DNA of 40,039 nucleotides from Bacteroidia bacterium (GCA_020846335.1 JADLED010000037.1:1-40039), one strand, 5' to 3'; positions 1 through 8,951 are shown, counted from the first letter of the stretch. The notes: generated by a model from the letters alone, not told the origin. Numbers and translations: made by a program.

Positions 1-8
1 AAAACTTC

Positions 9-3000
9 TTATTTCTCAATCAACAATTTGTTGGTTATTCTGCCATTTACCGCTTCAAACACAATAAAATAGGTGCCTGCATCAAAGTTCGAAACATCCA
101 GCGTGCTGTTGCCGGTAAAAGTACCCATTGCAATTTTTCTGCCGGTAATGTCAACCAAGGTGTAGCTAATAGTTTGTCCCGAAGTATTTACCAACACCAG
201 TTTATCTTTTGCCGGATTTGGATACATGCTCACCATTGAAGCTGACAACACATTGGATTTTATTCCAACTCCATTGTTGCTCACATTCATGTTCATGGCA
301 CCGGAAGTGGTTAAAACACCCATGCTGCCATTGGCACTAACTTTTTTACCAGCCGAAATACCAAAGTTGAACGAAGAATTATCGGCAATGCCGGTGTTTA
401 GTTTAAACCATAGTTCACCAATTTTTCCATTGCCATTCACATCAGTGGCATCAGTTCTTACAGAGGCAGCATACAGTTTACCATTTGTAAAAGAAGGTTT
501 GCGGAACTGGATGTTTTGGTTGGAAGCATTAAGGAACGACGATGTATAAACCATTTTCACAGAATCGGACTGAACCATGCTTTTATCAAAGTCTAAATCA
601 AAGGCAGCACCATACAACTGGCTCACAGGATTTGAGGCATCACCTAACACAATGTCTATCACATTCCACATACCACCGTAAACTTCACTTTGCTGAGGCA
701 CCAGAATCAAATCCGGATTTGCAGCCGAACCCGAAGAACGGAAGGCATGAGTACTCGCGTAGTTGTTGTAAATGGCCAAAGTATCACCATTGTTTACAGT
801 GCCATCGCCATTACAGTCCGCATGGCATTTGTTCCAGCCGGTGCTTACATTGCCGCTCCAGGCGTTGGCAAACTGACCGGCCCAGCTAATGCTGGCACCA
901 CTACGTGCCGAACCCGTGGCACCTGAGGCCAAACCTAATTCAAACACGTCGCTGTTATTCACCACACCATCGCGGTTGGCATCGCCCGGCCAAACAATGG
1001 CGCAATTGGTAAATACCGTTAATGCAAGTGTAGAAGTGCTGGTGCAGGAATTAGTAGCGTGTGATGCTGTTACGGTATAGTTGGTTGAAGCTGTTGGCAA
1101 CACATTTAAAGTAGAAGTATTGGCACCGGTATTCCAGGTATAAGTGCTTCCGCCGGTGGCAGTAAATGTTACGGATGAGCCAACACAAACGGTGTTGCTA
1201 CCGCCAACGCTCAGTGCCGGCGCTGTAAGCACAGTAATACATTTCGTGGCAGAATTGGTACAACCGCTTACTGCCGTTCCAATAACGGTGTAACAACCGG
1301 AAGCGGTAGGTGTTACCACAATACTGTTGCCGGTGGAAGAAGTGCTCCAGGTATAAGTGCTGGCTCCTGAAGCTGTCAGGGTTCCGTTGGCGCCCGGACA
1401 TAAAGAACTGGTGCCACCTGTGGTAATAACAGGGTTAGCAGTAATAGTAATACATTTAACTGTTGATGCCACACAACCGTTGGAGTTGGTGCCAGTTACA
1501 GTGTAACAAGTAGAACCCGAAGGGCTCACCACAATGCTGTTGGCGTTAGAACCCGTATTCCAGGTGTAGCTGCTGGCGCCCGAAGCACTTAAGGTAAGGC
1601 TGGAGCCTGCACAAACAACACCGGTAGGAGAACTCACAGTAATGGTAGGGCTTGGTAAAATTGTTGGGCAGATGGTGTTACTACCAAAGCAACCGCTGCT
1701 GCTAAGTGCATAAACAGCAACACAACCGGTGTTGGCATTCACAACCACTGAAGGGCCACTGCCTAGAAACGTAGAGGTGCTTGCTGCATACCATGTATAG
1801 GTGCTGGCACCCGAAGCCACGTAGGTAGCAGTAGAGCCGGCACACAAGGTGGTTAATCCCGAAATGCTAACTGTTGGAGTCGGAGCAATGGTAACACACA
1901 CTACTGCGCTGCTGGTGCCCGGACACGCGGGATTAGAGCCAACTACAGTGTAACAGGTGTTGGCAGTTGGCGTTACGAAAACCATACTTGTTAAAGCACC
2001 GGTGCTCCAGGTATAGCTGCTGGCACCCGATGCAAACAGGTTGCCACCATAACCAGAACAAATATTAACCGATGAAGTAGCGCTAACATTAGGAGGACTG
2101 GCAACTGTAAACGAAACAGAGCCATTTACCGAGCAACCCGAACTACCAATAATTTGTGCAAAATAAACACCAGCGTTGGTTGGGGTAAAAACCACCGTGT
2201 TGGTTGGGCTGCTTACACTCGAAATGCTTGACTGAGTAATGGTCCATGTATAATTAGTGGCGCCCGAAGCCGTTAGAGTTACGCTGCCACCCAAACACAA
2301 ACTGTTGGTGGAAGCACCATAGCTAAGGGTTGGGGTAGGAAGCACGTTAACACAGGTAACTGCAGTGCTGGTGCCGGGACAGTACAAATTAGAACCCGTT
2401 ACGGTATAACAGGCCGAAGCAGTTGGGGTAATATTTAGGTTGGGAGATAAAGAACCATTGCTCCAGGTATAACTGGTGGCTCCGCTCGCAGGAATAGAAA
2501 TGCTGTTGCCGCTACAGGCGTTTACCGATGCGGTTACGTTTACTGAAGTAGGACTATACAAGGTAAAACACTTCACCGAAGCAGCGGTACACGAACCTGC
2601 CGAGCTTTGAACCGTAAAGCAACTGGAAGCAGTAGGCGTAACAACAAAGCTGGTATTGGTGTTGGTGCCAAATGCTCCGGTGCTGGTATAGTTGCTGGCA
2701 CCTGATAAATTAACAGTAAACGAAGCGCCAACACAACCGGCGCCACCGTTGGGGCTCACATTAATAATGGGATATGGCGCTGTATTAAAAGCGCCGGAGG
2801 TAACGGCCGTACCAATAACCGCACTGGAACTGTTAACAGCAAACACATTAATGGTGTAGGTGCCGGGGCAAACATTAATGGTTCCGTTGCTGGTACTTGA
2901 TGAGTAACCATAATAACTGTTTACCGGACCCGAACCGCAGTTGGTGGTAACGGTAAAGGTATAATAAGCTGTTCCACTCACTGTGGAGGTAAAGGCCCAG

Positions 3001-3140
3001 TAAATGGGCATGGTGCTGCTACTTGCACAAAGCGTGGAGTTGGTGGCTGTTAAGCCCAATTGCGCATAGCTTTTTGTTCCGGTGGATGCTAGTAGTACCA
3101 GCAACACGACCAGGGTTTTAAGGAGGGAGATTTTTTTCAT
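9..3140 (-). CDS. Secreted Ig/PKD-repeat protein with dockerin-like and cohesin-like modules, T9SS type A tail
   Basis: Predicted cell-surface or secreted protein of 1043 residues. I start it at 3140, where a Lys-Lys start and hydrophobic stretch ending SYAQ form a clear signal peptide; the open frame runs 15 codons further upstream without such a signal. About eight Ig/PKD-like units follow, each with an ASxYTW core and a CYTVTG strand (residues roughly 120-700). Then come two EF-hand-like loops of dockerin type I character, GDANRDGVVNNSD near 719 and DCNGDGTVNNGD near 774. A cohesin-like beta domain (about 808-912, with YGAAFDLDFDKSMV) follows. The last 75 residues contain YPNPAKDKL and the Por-type sorting tail that directs export by T9SS. 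It is a tandem paralog of the next minus-strand gene. Ligand and role are unknown; adhesion or matrix assembly is inference. The downstream end and terminator lie at or beyond the window edge. Confidence 0.88.
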   Translation of the reverse strand: MKKISLLKTLVVLLVLLASTGTKSYAQLGLTATNSTLCASSSTMPIYWAFTSTVSGTAYYTFTVTTNCGSGPVNSYYGYSSSTSNGTINVCPGTYTINVFAVNSSSAVIGTAVTSGAFNTAPYPIINVSPNGGAGCVGASFTVNLSGASNYTSTGAFGTNTNTSFVVTPTASSCFTVQSSAGSCTAASVKCFTLYSPTSVNVTASVNACSGNSISIPASGATSYTWSNGSLSPNLNITPTASACYTVTGSNLYCPGTSTAVTCVNVLPTPTLSYGASTNSLCLGGSVTLTASGATNYTWTITQSSISSVSSPTNTVVFTPTNAGVYFAQIIGSSGCSVNGSVSFTVASPPNVSATSSVNICSGYGGNLFASGASSYTWSTGALTSMVFVTPTANTCYTVVGSNPACPGTSSAVVCVTIAPTPTVSISGLTTLCAGSTATYVASGASTYTWYAASTSTFLGSGPSVVVNANTGCVAVYALSSSGCFGSNTICPTILPSPTITVSSPTGVVCAGSSLTLSASGASSYTWNTGSNANSIVVSPSGSTCYTVTGTNSNGCVASTVKCITITANPVITTGGTSSLCPGANGTLTASGASTYTWSTSSTGNSIVVTPTASGCYTVIGTAVSGCTNSATKCITVLTAPALSVGGSNTVCVGSSVTFTATGGSTYTWNTGANTSTLNVLPTASTNYTVTASHATNSCTSTSTLALTVFTNCAIVWPGDANRDGVVNNSDVFELGLASGATGSARSGASISWAGQFANAWSGNVSTGWNKCHADCNGDGTVNNGDTLAIYNNYASTHAFRSSGSAANPDLILVPQQSEVYGGMWNVIDIVLGDASNPVSQLYGAAFDLDFDKSMVQSDSVKMVYTSSFLNASNQNIQFRKPSFTNGKLYAASVRTDATDVNGNGKIGELWFKLNTGIADNSSFNFGISAGKKVSANGSMGVLTTSGAMNMNVSNNGVGIKSNVLSASMVSMYPNPAKDKLVLVNTSGQTISYTLVDITGRKIAMGTFTGNSTLDVSNFDAGTYFIVFEAVNGRITNKLLIEK
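690..1000 (-). repeat. Conserved DNA segment shared by the tandem paralogs, copy 1
   Basis: The segment encoding the dockerin-like and adjoining linker region is close to identical at DNA level to the segment around 4080-4390. Stretches such as CATTTGTTCCAGCCGGTGCT and CACCACACCATCGCGGTTGG occur in both. The two copies are direct repeats about 3.4 kb apart, so unequal recombination between the genes is possible. Boundaries are approximate, judged by eye. Confidence 0.6.
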
Positions 3141-3300
3141 GTGGGTGTTTTTTAGTTGTGAGTAATGATTAATTTTTTTAAACATATTTTCTTTCTTAAA
3201 CCACTAATACAAGTAGCGTGTGTATTAGGTTGGGTAATTTTTCTGCAAGTTAGGTATCTAATGCCAATTATTATGCTAAATGCTGTTTCTAATACGTAAA

Positions 3301-3329
3301 ACCAGTGTTTCGGTGAACGAAACACTGGT
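3301..3329 (-). terminator. Hairpin terminator of the second T9SS paralog
   Basis: Perfect 12-bp stem: ACCAGTGTTTCG at 3301-3312 and its complement at 3318-3329, with a 5-nt loop. Read on the minus strand it lies 64 bp past the stop codon at 3393 and is followed by TTTTACG. It also separates this gene from the upstream region of the paralog that starts at 3140. The T tract is short, so efficiency is uncertain, but position and stem strength support a terminator. Confidence 0.6.
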
Positions 3330-3392
3330 ATTAATGAGTGTAATTTTACATTTCAGATAATTAATGGGAAAAAGAATCAGGTCCATGGTTTT

Positions 3393-5921
3393 TTATTTTT
3401 CTAAAACTACTTTTTTAACTTGTTTATGCTGTTCGCTGTTCAGTTCCAGCAAATAGGCACCGGCTTCCAGAGCCGATACATTCAAAGTATATTTACCACT
3501 AAAGCTGCCACTCGTCATTTTTCTGCTGGTGATGTCGTATAGATAAAAATCAATTTTTTCATCTGAATTATTTTCCAACATCAGTTTATCTTTTGCAGGA
3601 TTTGGATAGACCTTCACCTGTGTTGAATATAATCCCTTGCCTTTAATTCCTGTGGCGTTGTTGCTCACATTCATGTTCATGGCACCAGAAGTGGATAGAA
3701 CGCCCATGTTGCCTGCGGCGCTGGTTTTTTTACCGTTGTTAATACCGAAGTTGAATGAAGAATTGTCCGGAACACTGCTATTGAGTTTAAACCACAGTTC
3801 ACCAATTTTACCATTACCATTCACGTTGGTGGCATCGGTTCTAACGCTGGCAGCATATAATTTGCCATTGGTGAAAGTCGTTTTGCGGAACTGGATGTTT
3901 TGGTTGGCTGCGTTGAGGAAAGAAGGGGTGTAAATCAGTTTTACCGAATCGCTTTCAACCATGGTTTTATCATAATCCAGTTCAAATGCCGCACCATACA
4001 ATTGGCTGAGGTTGTTTCCGGCATCACCGAGCACCACATCCACCACGTTCCACATGCCACCAAATACTTCGCTTTGCTGTGGCACCAGAATCAGATCCGG
4101 ATTAATGGCCGAGGCAGAAGAGCGGAAAGCATGGGTGTTGGAGTAGTTTGTATTAATGGCCAGAGTATCTGCGCTGTTAACAGTACCATCGCCATTGCAA
4201 TCGGCGTGGCATTTGTTCCAGCCGGTGCTTACATTGCCCACCCAGGCATTGGCAAATTGTCCGGCCCAGCTAATGCTGGCACCACTGCGCGCGGCACCGT
4301 TGCTGGCTGCTGCCAGACCCAATTCAAACACGTCTGAATTGTCCACCACACCATCGCGGTTGGCATCGCCCGGCCAAACTATGGCACAGGCTGTGTTTAC
4401 AGTAACCGCCAATGTGGCACTACCCAAACAAGTGCTGTTGGGAATGCTGCCACTCAGGGTATAAACACCCGAACCTGTGGGTATCATCGATAGAGTGGGT
4501 GCCGCGCTGCCACCCGGATTCCAGGTGTAGGCACTTGCGCCGGAAGCCGTAAAACTAACGCTTGAGCCCAGGCAAACCGAATTGCTGCCACTGATGCTTA
4601 AAGACGGTGTGGGAATAACAGAATAACAAAAAAAGGCAGTGGCACTGCAACCCCCACTGTTTGTGCCAGTTACTGATAGGCAGGTGTTGCTGTTAGGCGA
4701 AAGCACAATAACTGTGCCGGTAGTGTTGTTGCTCCATTGGTAGTTGGTGGCATTGCCGCTTACCGATAAACTACCGACAGCACCCTGGCAATAAAAATTG
4801 GAACCGCCGCTAATGCTTAGGCTTGGAATTGAACCCGGCGTTACTGTTAAACAGTAACTGGCCTGATTGCCGCAGGCCGGGTTTTGCCCATAAAGGGTGT
4901 AGCAGGTGTTGGCAGTGGGTGTTACCACAGCCTGAAACGATTGACTGATAACGGTATTGTTGAGTGTGGACGAATACCAAAAATAAGTGGGGTAGGTGTT
5001 AATGCCATTCAATCCATTGACGGTAAGTGTGGTTTGCTGACCCGAACAAACGGTTGCAGGCCCTGTTATAGACAAAGAAGGAGGAGGTAAAGTGCCTGTG
5101 GCGCAGGCCACTGCGGTGGAAGTGCCACAGCCATTGCTGCCTGTAACTGTGTAACAACCCAGTGAATTGAGATTAATGTTGGGGCTGTTGGAGCCGTTGT
5201 TCCACGAGGAATTGGATGCCCAGGTATAACTGAAGGCACCCGAAACGCTGAGTGTGCCAAAATTTCCGGATGAGGCGCCACACAACGAAAAGTTACCGGC
5301 TGGCGACAGGCTGAGGCTGGGCGATCCCGAGGCCACATTCATGCAATACGATACCGAAAAACTGCAATTGTTGGCATTCGTGGTAATGGCCGTGTAGCAG
5401 CCACTGGCAGTTGGCGTAAAAACAATGCTGTTTGAAACAGTGCCCGATGGTAACCAACTGTAACTGCCCACTCCAGTGGCACTCAGGGTAACGGTGGGTC
5501 CTGCACAAAAGGTGGGTGGACTTGAGGAATTAATGGTAAATGGTGCCGGTGAGGTGAGTACCTGAATGGTTTTTGTAACACTACCCAAAACGGTATTACC
5601 GTTGTAGGCAATGCAGGTAACCGTTGTAGTGCCGGGATTAAGATAGGCTATAAAAATCTGCGAAGCTGCGGGGTTGAATGCCCCATAGTAAAATGAAGCG
5701 TTGCAGTTGGTGCAATTAAAGGTCCAGGAATAACTGGTTGCACCGGGTGGGCTACTGATAACCCCGGCCTGAGCGGTGGTGGTGTATTGATTGGCACACT
5801 GAATTGTTGGATTAACTGTAAAATTAAGGGTTTGACCAATGGAGGAATGAAAGGTCATAAAACATCCGATCAAAAACAGGCAGGCTTTTTTAAGCCATGT
5901 AGGTTGTAAATGTTGTGTCAT
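3393..5921 (-). CDS. Secreted Ig/PKD-repeat protein, tandem paralog with dockerin-like and cohesin-like modules, T9SS type A tail
   Basis: Predicted secreted protein of 842 residues. The open frame extends to 5999, but I start at 5921 because the signal peptide (LKKACLFLIGCFMTFHSSIG) lies just after that Met and the 26 upstream residues are charged and unlike a signal. About six Ig/PKD-like units precede a dockerin-like pair of calcium loops (GDANRDGVVDNSD near 517 and DCNGDGTVNSADT near 572), a cohesin-like domain (about 604-712) and a type A sorting tail with YPNPAKDKL. From the dockerin region to the C-terminus it is highly similar to its neighbour in both protein and DNA, while the Ig-like units have diverged in number and sequence. 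That pattern points to duplication with a conserved functional C-terminus. Specific function unknown; a surface adhesin or matrix protein is inferred. Confidence 0.88.
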   Translation of the reverse strand: MTQHLQPTWLKKACLFLIGCFMTFHSSIGQTLNFTVNPTIQCANQYTTTAQAGVISSPPGATSYSWTFNCTNCNASFYYGAFNPAASQIFIAYLNPGTTTVTCIAYNGNTVLGSVTKTIQVLTSPAPFTINSSSPPTFCAGPTVTLSATGVGSYSWLPSGTVSNSIVFTPTASGCYTAITTNANNCSFSVSYCMNVASGSPSLSLSPAGNFSLCGASSGNFGTLSVSGAFSYTWASNSSWNNGSNSPNINLNSLGCYTVTGSNGCGTSTAVACATGTLPPPSLSITGPATVCSGQQTTLTVNGLNGINTYPTYFWYSSTLNNTVISQSFQAVVTPTANTCYTLYGQNPACGNQASYCLTVTPGSIPSLSISGGSNFYCQGAVGSLSVSGNATNYQWSNNTTGTVIVLSPNSNTCLSVTGTNSGGCSATAFFCYSVIPTPSLSISGSNSVCLGSSVSFTASGASAYTWNPGGSAAPTLSMIPTGSGVYTLSGSIPNSTCLGSATLAVTVNTACAIVWPGDANRDGVVDNSDVFELGLAAASNGAARSGASISWAGQFANAWVGNVSTGWNKCHADCNGDGTVNSADTLAINTNYSNTHAFRSSASAINPDLILVPQQSEVFGGMWNVVDVVLGDAGNNLSQLYGAAFELDYDKTMVESDSVKLIYTPSFLNAANQNIQFRKTTFTNGKLYAASVRTDATNVNGNGKIGELWFKLNSSVPDNSSFNFGINNGKKTSAAGNMGVLSTSGAMNMNVSNNATGIKGKGLYSTQVKVYPNPAKDKLMLENNSDEKIDFYLYDITSRKMTSGSFSGKYTLNVSALEAGAYLLELNSEQHKQVKKVVLEK
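4080..4390 (-). repeat. Conserved DNA segment shared by the tandem paralogs, copy 2
   Basis: Second copy of the direct repeat at about 690-1000. It encodes the dockerin-like pair of calcium loops and the conserved linker (SGASISWAGQFANAW) of the 842-residue paralog. The Ig-like parts of the two genes are much less alike, so selection or gene conversion appears to preserve this part. Confidence 0.6.
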
Positions 5922-6220
5922 AGCGGTTAAGGTTTGTTTAGGCCTACTCTTTTTAGGATTTTCGGCATGCTCCTTTATAACTATAACGAAAGCCGACAAG
6001 CCCGGGTTGGTGTTTTTAAGTCTAAAACTAGCCGTAACACCTTAAATTAACGCCTAAGCATGGTCAATGTCTGTTTTGACTTTATAAGTGGCCTGATTTT
6101 GGTGGTGGAAAATTTAATCCCAAATTAGGGTTTAGCACAAACTCTCCCGATAAACCCTGACAGGGGGTAGGCGCCACTAGAGACCCTTGCAGTTTTTAAA
6201 CATTCCGGCTTAGGCGGACT

Positions 6221-6925
6221 TCAAAAATCCGCCTCAAACAATTTTGCAAAATTCCTTTTAAGCTTTTGCTTAATATCATCCAGGTTTACCTGCCGGCCAA
6301 TTTCTTTGTGTAAACTCGTAACACCTTTGTTATTGATGCCGCAGGGTATAATGTTGTTAAAGTAATCGAGATTGGCGTTTACATTAAAGCCCCAGCCGTG
6401 CATGGTTACCCAACGGCTGCTGCGCACACCCATGGCGCATATTTTACGTGCTTTAAGTGGATGCTCAGTATCTATCCACACGCCTGTTTCGCCCGCGCTG
6501 CGCTCACCCTTAACGCCGTATTCGGCCAGGGTAAGAATAATGGTTTCTTCAAGCAAACGCAGGTACTTGTGTATATCGGTAAAAAAATTATCCAAATCCA
6601 GAATAGGGTAGGCCACCAGTTGCCCCGGACCATGGTAGGTAATATCACCACCACGGTTTATTTTGTAATATGTGGCTTCTCTTTCGTGCAATTGTTGCTC
6701 GCTTAACAACAGATTTTTTTCATCGCCGCTTTTGCCGAGGGTGTAAACATGCGGATGTTCCACAAACAACAAATAATTTTTGGTGGGTATTTGTTCCTGT
6801 TCGGGCAATGTGCGGTTGGCTACTTTTTGAGCAAGAATGTTGTTGAACAAACGTTCCTGATAATCCCAGCAGGCTTTGTAATCCATGCTGCCCAAATCTT
6901 CGAATATAATGTGTTTGTTTTGCAC
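6221..6925 (-). CDS. lipB: Octanoyl-[acyl carrier protein]:protein N-octanoyltransferase LipB
   Basis: Cytoplasmic enzyme that moves the octanoyl group from octanoyl-ACP to lipoyl domains of 2-oxoacid dehydrogenases and the glycine cleavage H protein; LipA then adds sulfur. The 234 residues match the family length. Family motifs are present: RGGDITYHGPGQLVAYP at 91-107, KICAMGVR with the expected catalytic Lys161, HGWGFNVN, and IPCGI with the catalytic Cys195. The start codon is GTG: the complement of CAC at 6923-6925. An in-frame TAA lies two codons upstream and no earlier ATG exists, and starting here gives the usual short lead before DLGxxDY. The gene is separated from its minus-strand neighbours by 299 bp (downstream) and 421 bp (upstream), so it is probably transcribed alone. 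Confidence 0.95.
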   Translation of the reverse strand: MQNKHIIFEDLGSMDYKACWDYQERLFNNILAQKVANRTLPEQEQIPTKNYLLFVEHPHVYTLGKSGDEKNLLLSEQQLHEREATYYKINRGGDITYHGPGQLVAYPILDLDNFFTDIHKYLRLLEETIILTLAEYGVKGERSAGETGVWIDTEHPLKARKICAMGVRSSRWVTMHGWGFNVNANLDYFNNIIPCGINNKGVTSLHKEIGRQVNLDDIKQKLKRNFAKLFEADF

Positions 6926-7346
6926 AGGGTGTTAATTAGTCGTTACTCAAAAGTCTTTTTATTAATTCAGAAAGCTCACTACAAGTATTTGGGCGCCCTT
7001 GCGGGCTGTCGCTACTCGCTCTTAATCCAACCGCTCCCTGAGTTTTCATCGGAGGGCGGTTGGATTAAGGAGCTCAAACAGGCCGCTCCATCCCTGGCGC
7101 AAAATCCGTACTTTAACATTTTCATCTTTCATTTTATTTTAGCAATTCTAAATTAAAGACACTCAGGAATTCCCATCACTATTGCTAATTTTCGGTAAAC
7201 TAAAACGATTGTATGTCGTGTTTAATTCGGTATTCGCAAGGCTTTCAGATATTTTAAGACTCGTTAAATTATAATTCAAACATTAAACAACAAACTAAAA
7301 ACAGTTTTGTGCGAAAGCTTAAAAATAAAAACTGGAAACAAAGCGC
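6926..7346. other. Gene-free 421-bp interval with a GC-rich inverted repeat
   Basis: No credible gene is seen. The part nearest lipB must hold its promoter on the minus strand. The section at about 6990-7095 is GC-richer than its AT-rich surroundings and carries short inverted repeats. It resembles a decayed intergenic repeat more than a gene. The remainder (7150-7346) is AT-rich with no structure I can defend. An open frame reading rightwards into this region from inside lipB has no protein-like features. Confidence 0.5.
7021..7069. repeat. 14-bp perfect inverted repeat between lipB and the SIS gene
   Basis: CTTAATCCAACCGC at 7021-7034 is complementary to 7056-7069, with a 21-nt loop. It is flanked by GC-rich sequence (GCGCCCTTGCGGGC at about 6993-7006 can also fold). 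No T tract follows on either strand, so a simple terminator is unlikely. It could be a remnant of a small mobile element or an intergenic repeat family; copy number elsewhere in the genome would decide. Confidence 0.55.
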
Positions 7347-8327
7347 TTAAAAATTCGAAAGATCGGCTTTGAGTTTGTCAATTACTTTTACTTCCACCGG
7401 ATCAATTCCCCTTAGGTCGGCAATGTAACAGCTAATCCAATCGCCAATATTTATAAGGTATAAAAACTGTTCCAGCTTGCTTTCGCCCTTGGCCACCACA
7501 TCGGTAACACCTGATGAGAGCGACTCAAATAAAGGTTTGCACAAGGCGTAACGTTTTTGTGTGCGCGCATAATCAAACGATGTTTGGAAACTAAGCACGG
7601 CCAGATTTTCGTTGCGGGTCGTCCAACCTACCAATTCGTTGTGATTCATTTCGGGCAAACAGTGATGCCAGCAAAGCATTTTACTGTTTTCGTTAATTTG
7701 TTGTCTGAAACGCACCACGGTGCCCTCGCAGGAACCTAAAGAATACAGCACCGGAATTTTATTTACCAACTTTTTGGCAATTTGTTCGGCTTCCGATTTA
7801 ATGGCGGCATTTTCTTTTTCCAAAAGCACAATGGCTTTTTCGAGGTCGCTAAAAATGGAGGCGGGCGCATAGCCTTTTACCACCAGAATTTTAATGAGCT
7901 GAATTAAGGAGTAACCAATGCAGGAGCGGGGAGGGAAGCCCCCCGGAATTTCAATAAAATCCATCTGCCCGGCTTTGGCAAGGTCAAGAATTTTTCCGCC
8001 GCTGGTAACACAGGCAATTTGCGCTTTTTTGGCAATGGCCTGTTGCATGGCACTGAGTGTTTCCTCAGTGTTGCCCGAATAGCTGGAAATAATAACCAGT
8101 GTTTTTTCGTTAACAAAGGCCGGAATAAAATAATCGTTGTTGGAAATAATGGGAACGCTGCAACTGTTGGCAACAAGTTCAGAAACAATGGTGCCGCCAA
8201 TGCCTGAACCACCCAGCCCGGTAATAACAATATTATTTACCGGTGTGCCTTCCGAAATAACGGCTTTGTTTGCAATTGCCAGCGATTCGCTCAACTGCTT
8301 TGTGAAATTCTGAACTAAATTTTTCAT
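7347..8327 (-). CDS. SIS-domain protein, bifunctional phosphoglucose/phosphomannose isomerase family
   Basis: Sugar phosphate isomerase-like cytoplasmic protein of 326 residues, the usual size for the bacterial/archaeal bifunctional PGI/PMI family, which interconverts fructose 6-phosphate with glucose 6-phosphate and mannose 6-phosphate. I start at 8327 (MKNLVQNF); eight further codons in frame upstream (to 8351) are possible but add nothing family-like. The N-terminal SIS half has the phosphosugar loop VITGLGGSGIGG and the ISSYSGNTEETL motif, and CVTSGGKI and GGFPPRSCIGYSL follow. The C-terminal half has a conserved E-x-NHNELVGW segment (PEMNHNELVGW), typical of the family's C-terminal domain. 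It lies 51 bp downstream of the NUDIX gene on the same strand, so the two are probably co-transcribed. Family assignment is firm; which isomerisation dominates in vivo is not shown by the sequence. Confidence 0.85.
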   Translation of the reverse strand: MKNLVQNFTKQLSESLAIANKAVISEGTPVNNIVITGLGGSGIGGTIVSELVANSCSVPIISNNDYFIPAFVNEKTLVIISSYSGNTEETLSAMQQAIAKKAQIACVTSGGKILDLAKAGQMDFIEIPGGFPPRSCIGYSLIQLIKILVVKGYAPASIFSDLEKAIVLLEKENAAIKSEAEQIAKKLVNKIPVLYSLGSCEGTVVRFRQQINENSKMLCWHHCLPEMNHNELVGWTTRNENLAVLSFQTSFDYARTQKRYALCKPLFESLSSGVTDVVAKGESKLEQFLYLINIGDWISCYIADLRGIDPVEVKVIDKLKADLSNF

Positions 8328-8378
8328 TTTGTGGATAGCAAAAATAATCAAAATTTACCATGTGGTTAGTAAAGAAGC

Positions 8379-8951
8379 TTAAACTTGAAAAGAAAGCTCT
8401 CCCTTATCGAGCAGCAATTTGGCTTTTAAGATAGCCACCATACTCAGCGAATCGCTTATTTGCCCGTTCATCACCATGTCATAAGCTTCCATAAAAGGCA
8501 CTTTTTTCACCACCAAATCCTCGCTCTCTTCGGGTTCCGATTCAGTAAGTTGCAGGCCGGTAGCCAGATAAATAATGCAACTTTCGTCGCACACCGAATT
8601 GCTGGTGTGCATGCGGCACAGCTCGCGGTAATGGCTGGCAATTAAACCGGTTTCTTCCTTCAGTTCGCGTTTGGCCGAATCCAAAGGGTCGATGCCAATT
8701 GGACCGCCACCTTCCGGAATTTCCCAACTGTATTGTTTTAGGGGGTACCGCCATTGACCCACCAGCCAGGTATTAAGGTCTTTATCAAGGGGTAATACGC
8801 CAATGGCCAGATTTTTAAAACTCACCATGCCGTAAATGCCCGGTTTTCCGGCCGGATTAAGCACTTTGTATTCTGTAACGCTTATCCATGGCGACTCGTA
8901 CTTTTGCTCAGCACTTAGGGTTGTCCATGAATTTTTTTCTAAATTATTCAT
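8379..8951 (-). CDS. NUDIX hydrolase, ADP-sugar pyrophosphatase-like
   Basis: Predicted cytoplasmic Mg-dependent hydrolase of nucleoside diphosphates linked to sugars or other groups; 190 residues. I start at 8951 (MNNLEKNSW); an alternative Met eight codons upstream is possible. The NUDIX helix is present as PLDSAKRELKEETGL, retaining the metal-binding REXXEE. The preceding EIPEGGGPIGID has Ile where the signature has its first Glu (eight residues before the Arg), with Asp next to it; I believe this variant is common in the GG-P-G-D subfamily of ADP-ribose/ADP-sugar pyrophosphatase-like enzymes. The gene heads a probable two-gene unit with the SIS isomerase and is divergent from the giant surface-protein gene, with 121 bp between the two starts. 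Substrate cannot be told from sequence. Confidence 0.85.
   Translation of the reverse strand: MNNLEKNSWTTLSAEQKYESPWISVTEYKVLNPAGKPGIYGMVSFKNLAIGVLPLDKDLNTWLVGQWRYPLKQYSWEIPEGGGPIGIDPLDSAKRELKEETGLIASHYRELCRMHTSNSVCDESCIIYLATGLQLTESEPEESEDLVVKKVPFMEAYDMVMNGQISDSLSMVAILKAKLLLDKGELSFQV

Noticed and set aside
9-5999. Many open frames of 60-145 codons on the plus strand opposite the two T9SS paralogs, for example at 542-889 and 3900-4337.
   Set aside because: They lie wholly inside strong genes, have no family motifs, and arise from the biased codons of repeated Ser/Thr/Gly-rich protein.
6127-6158. Inverted repeat AGGGTTTA/TAAACCCT, and AGGCGGA/TCCGCCT at 6212-6234, as lipB terminators.
   Set aside because: Neither is followed by a T tract on the minus strand, one overlaps the lipB stop codon, and both stems are short.
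6749-7156. Plus-strand open frame of 135 codons running from inside lipB into the intergenic region.
   Set aside because: Half of it is antisense to lipB and the rest covers the hairpin-rich patch; no coherent protein pattern or leader.
8379-8951. Inactive NUDIX enzyme because the first Glu of the signature is missing.
   Set aside because: The metal-binding REXXEE is intact, and I believe the altered loop is a subfamily feature.
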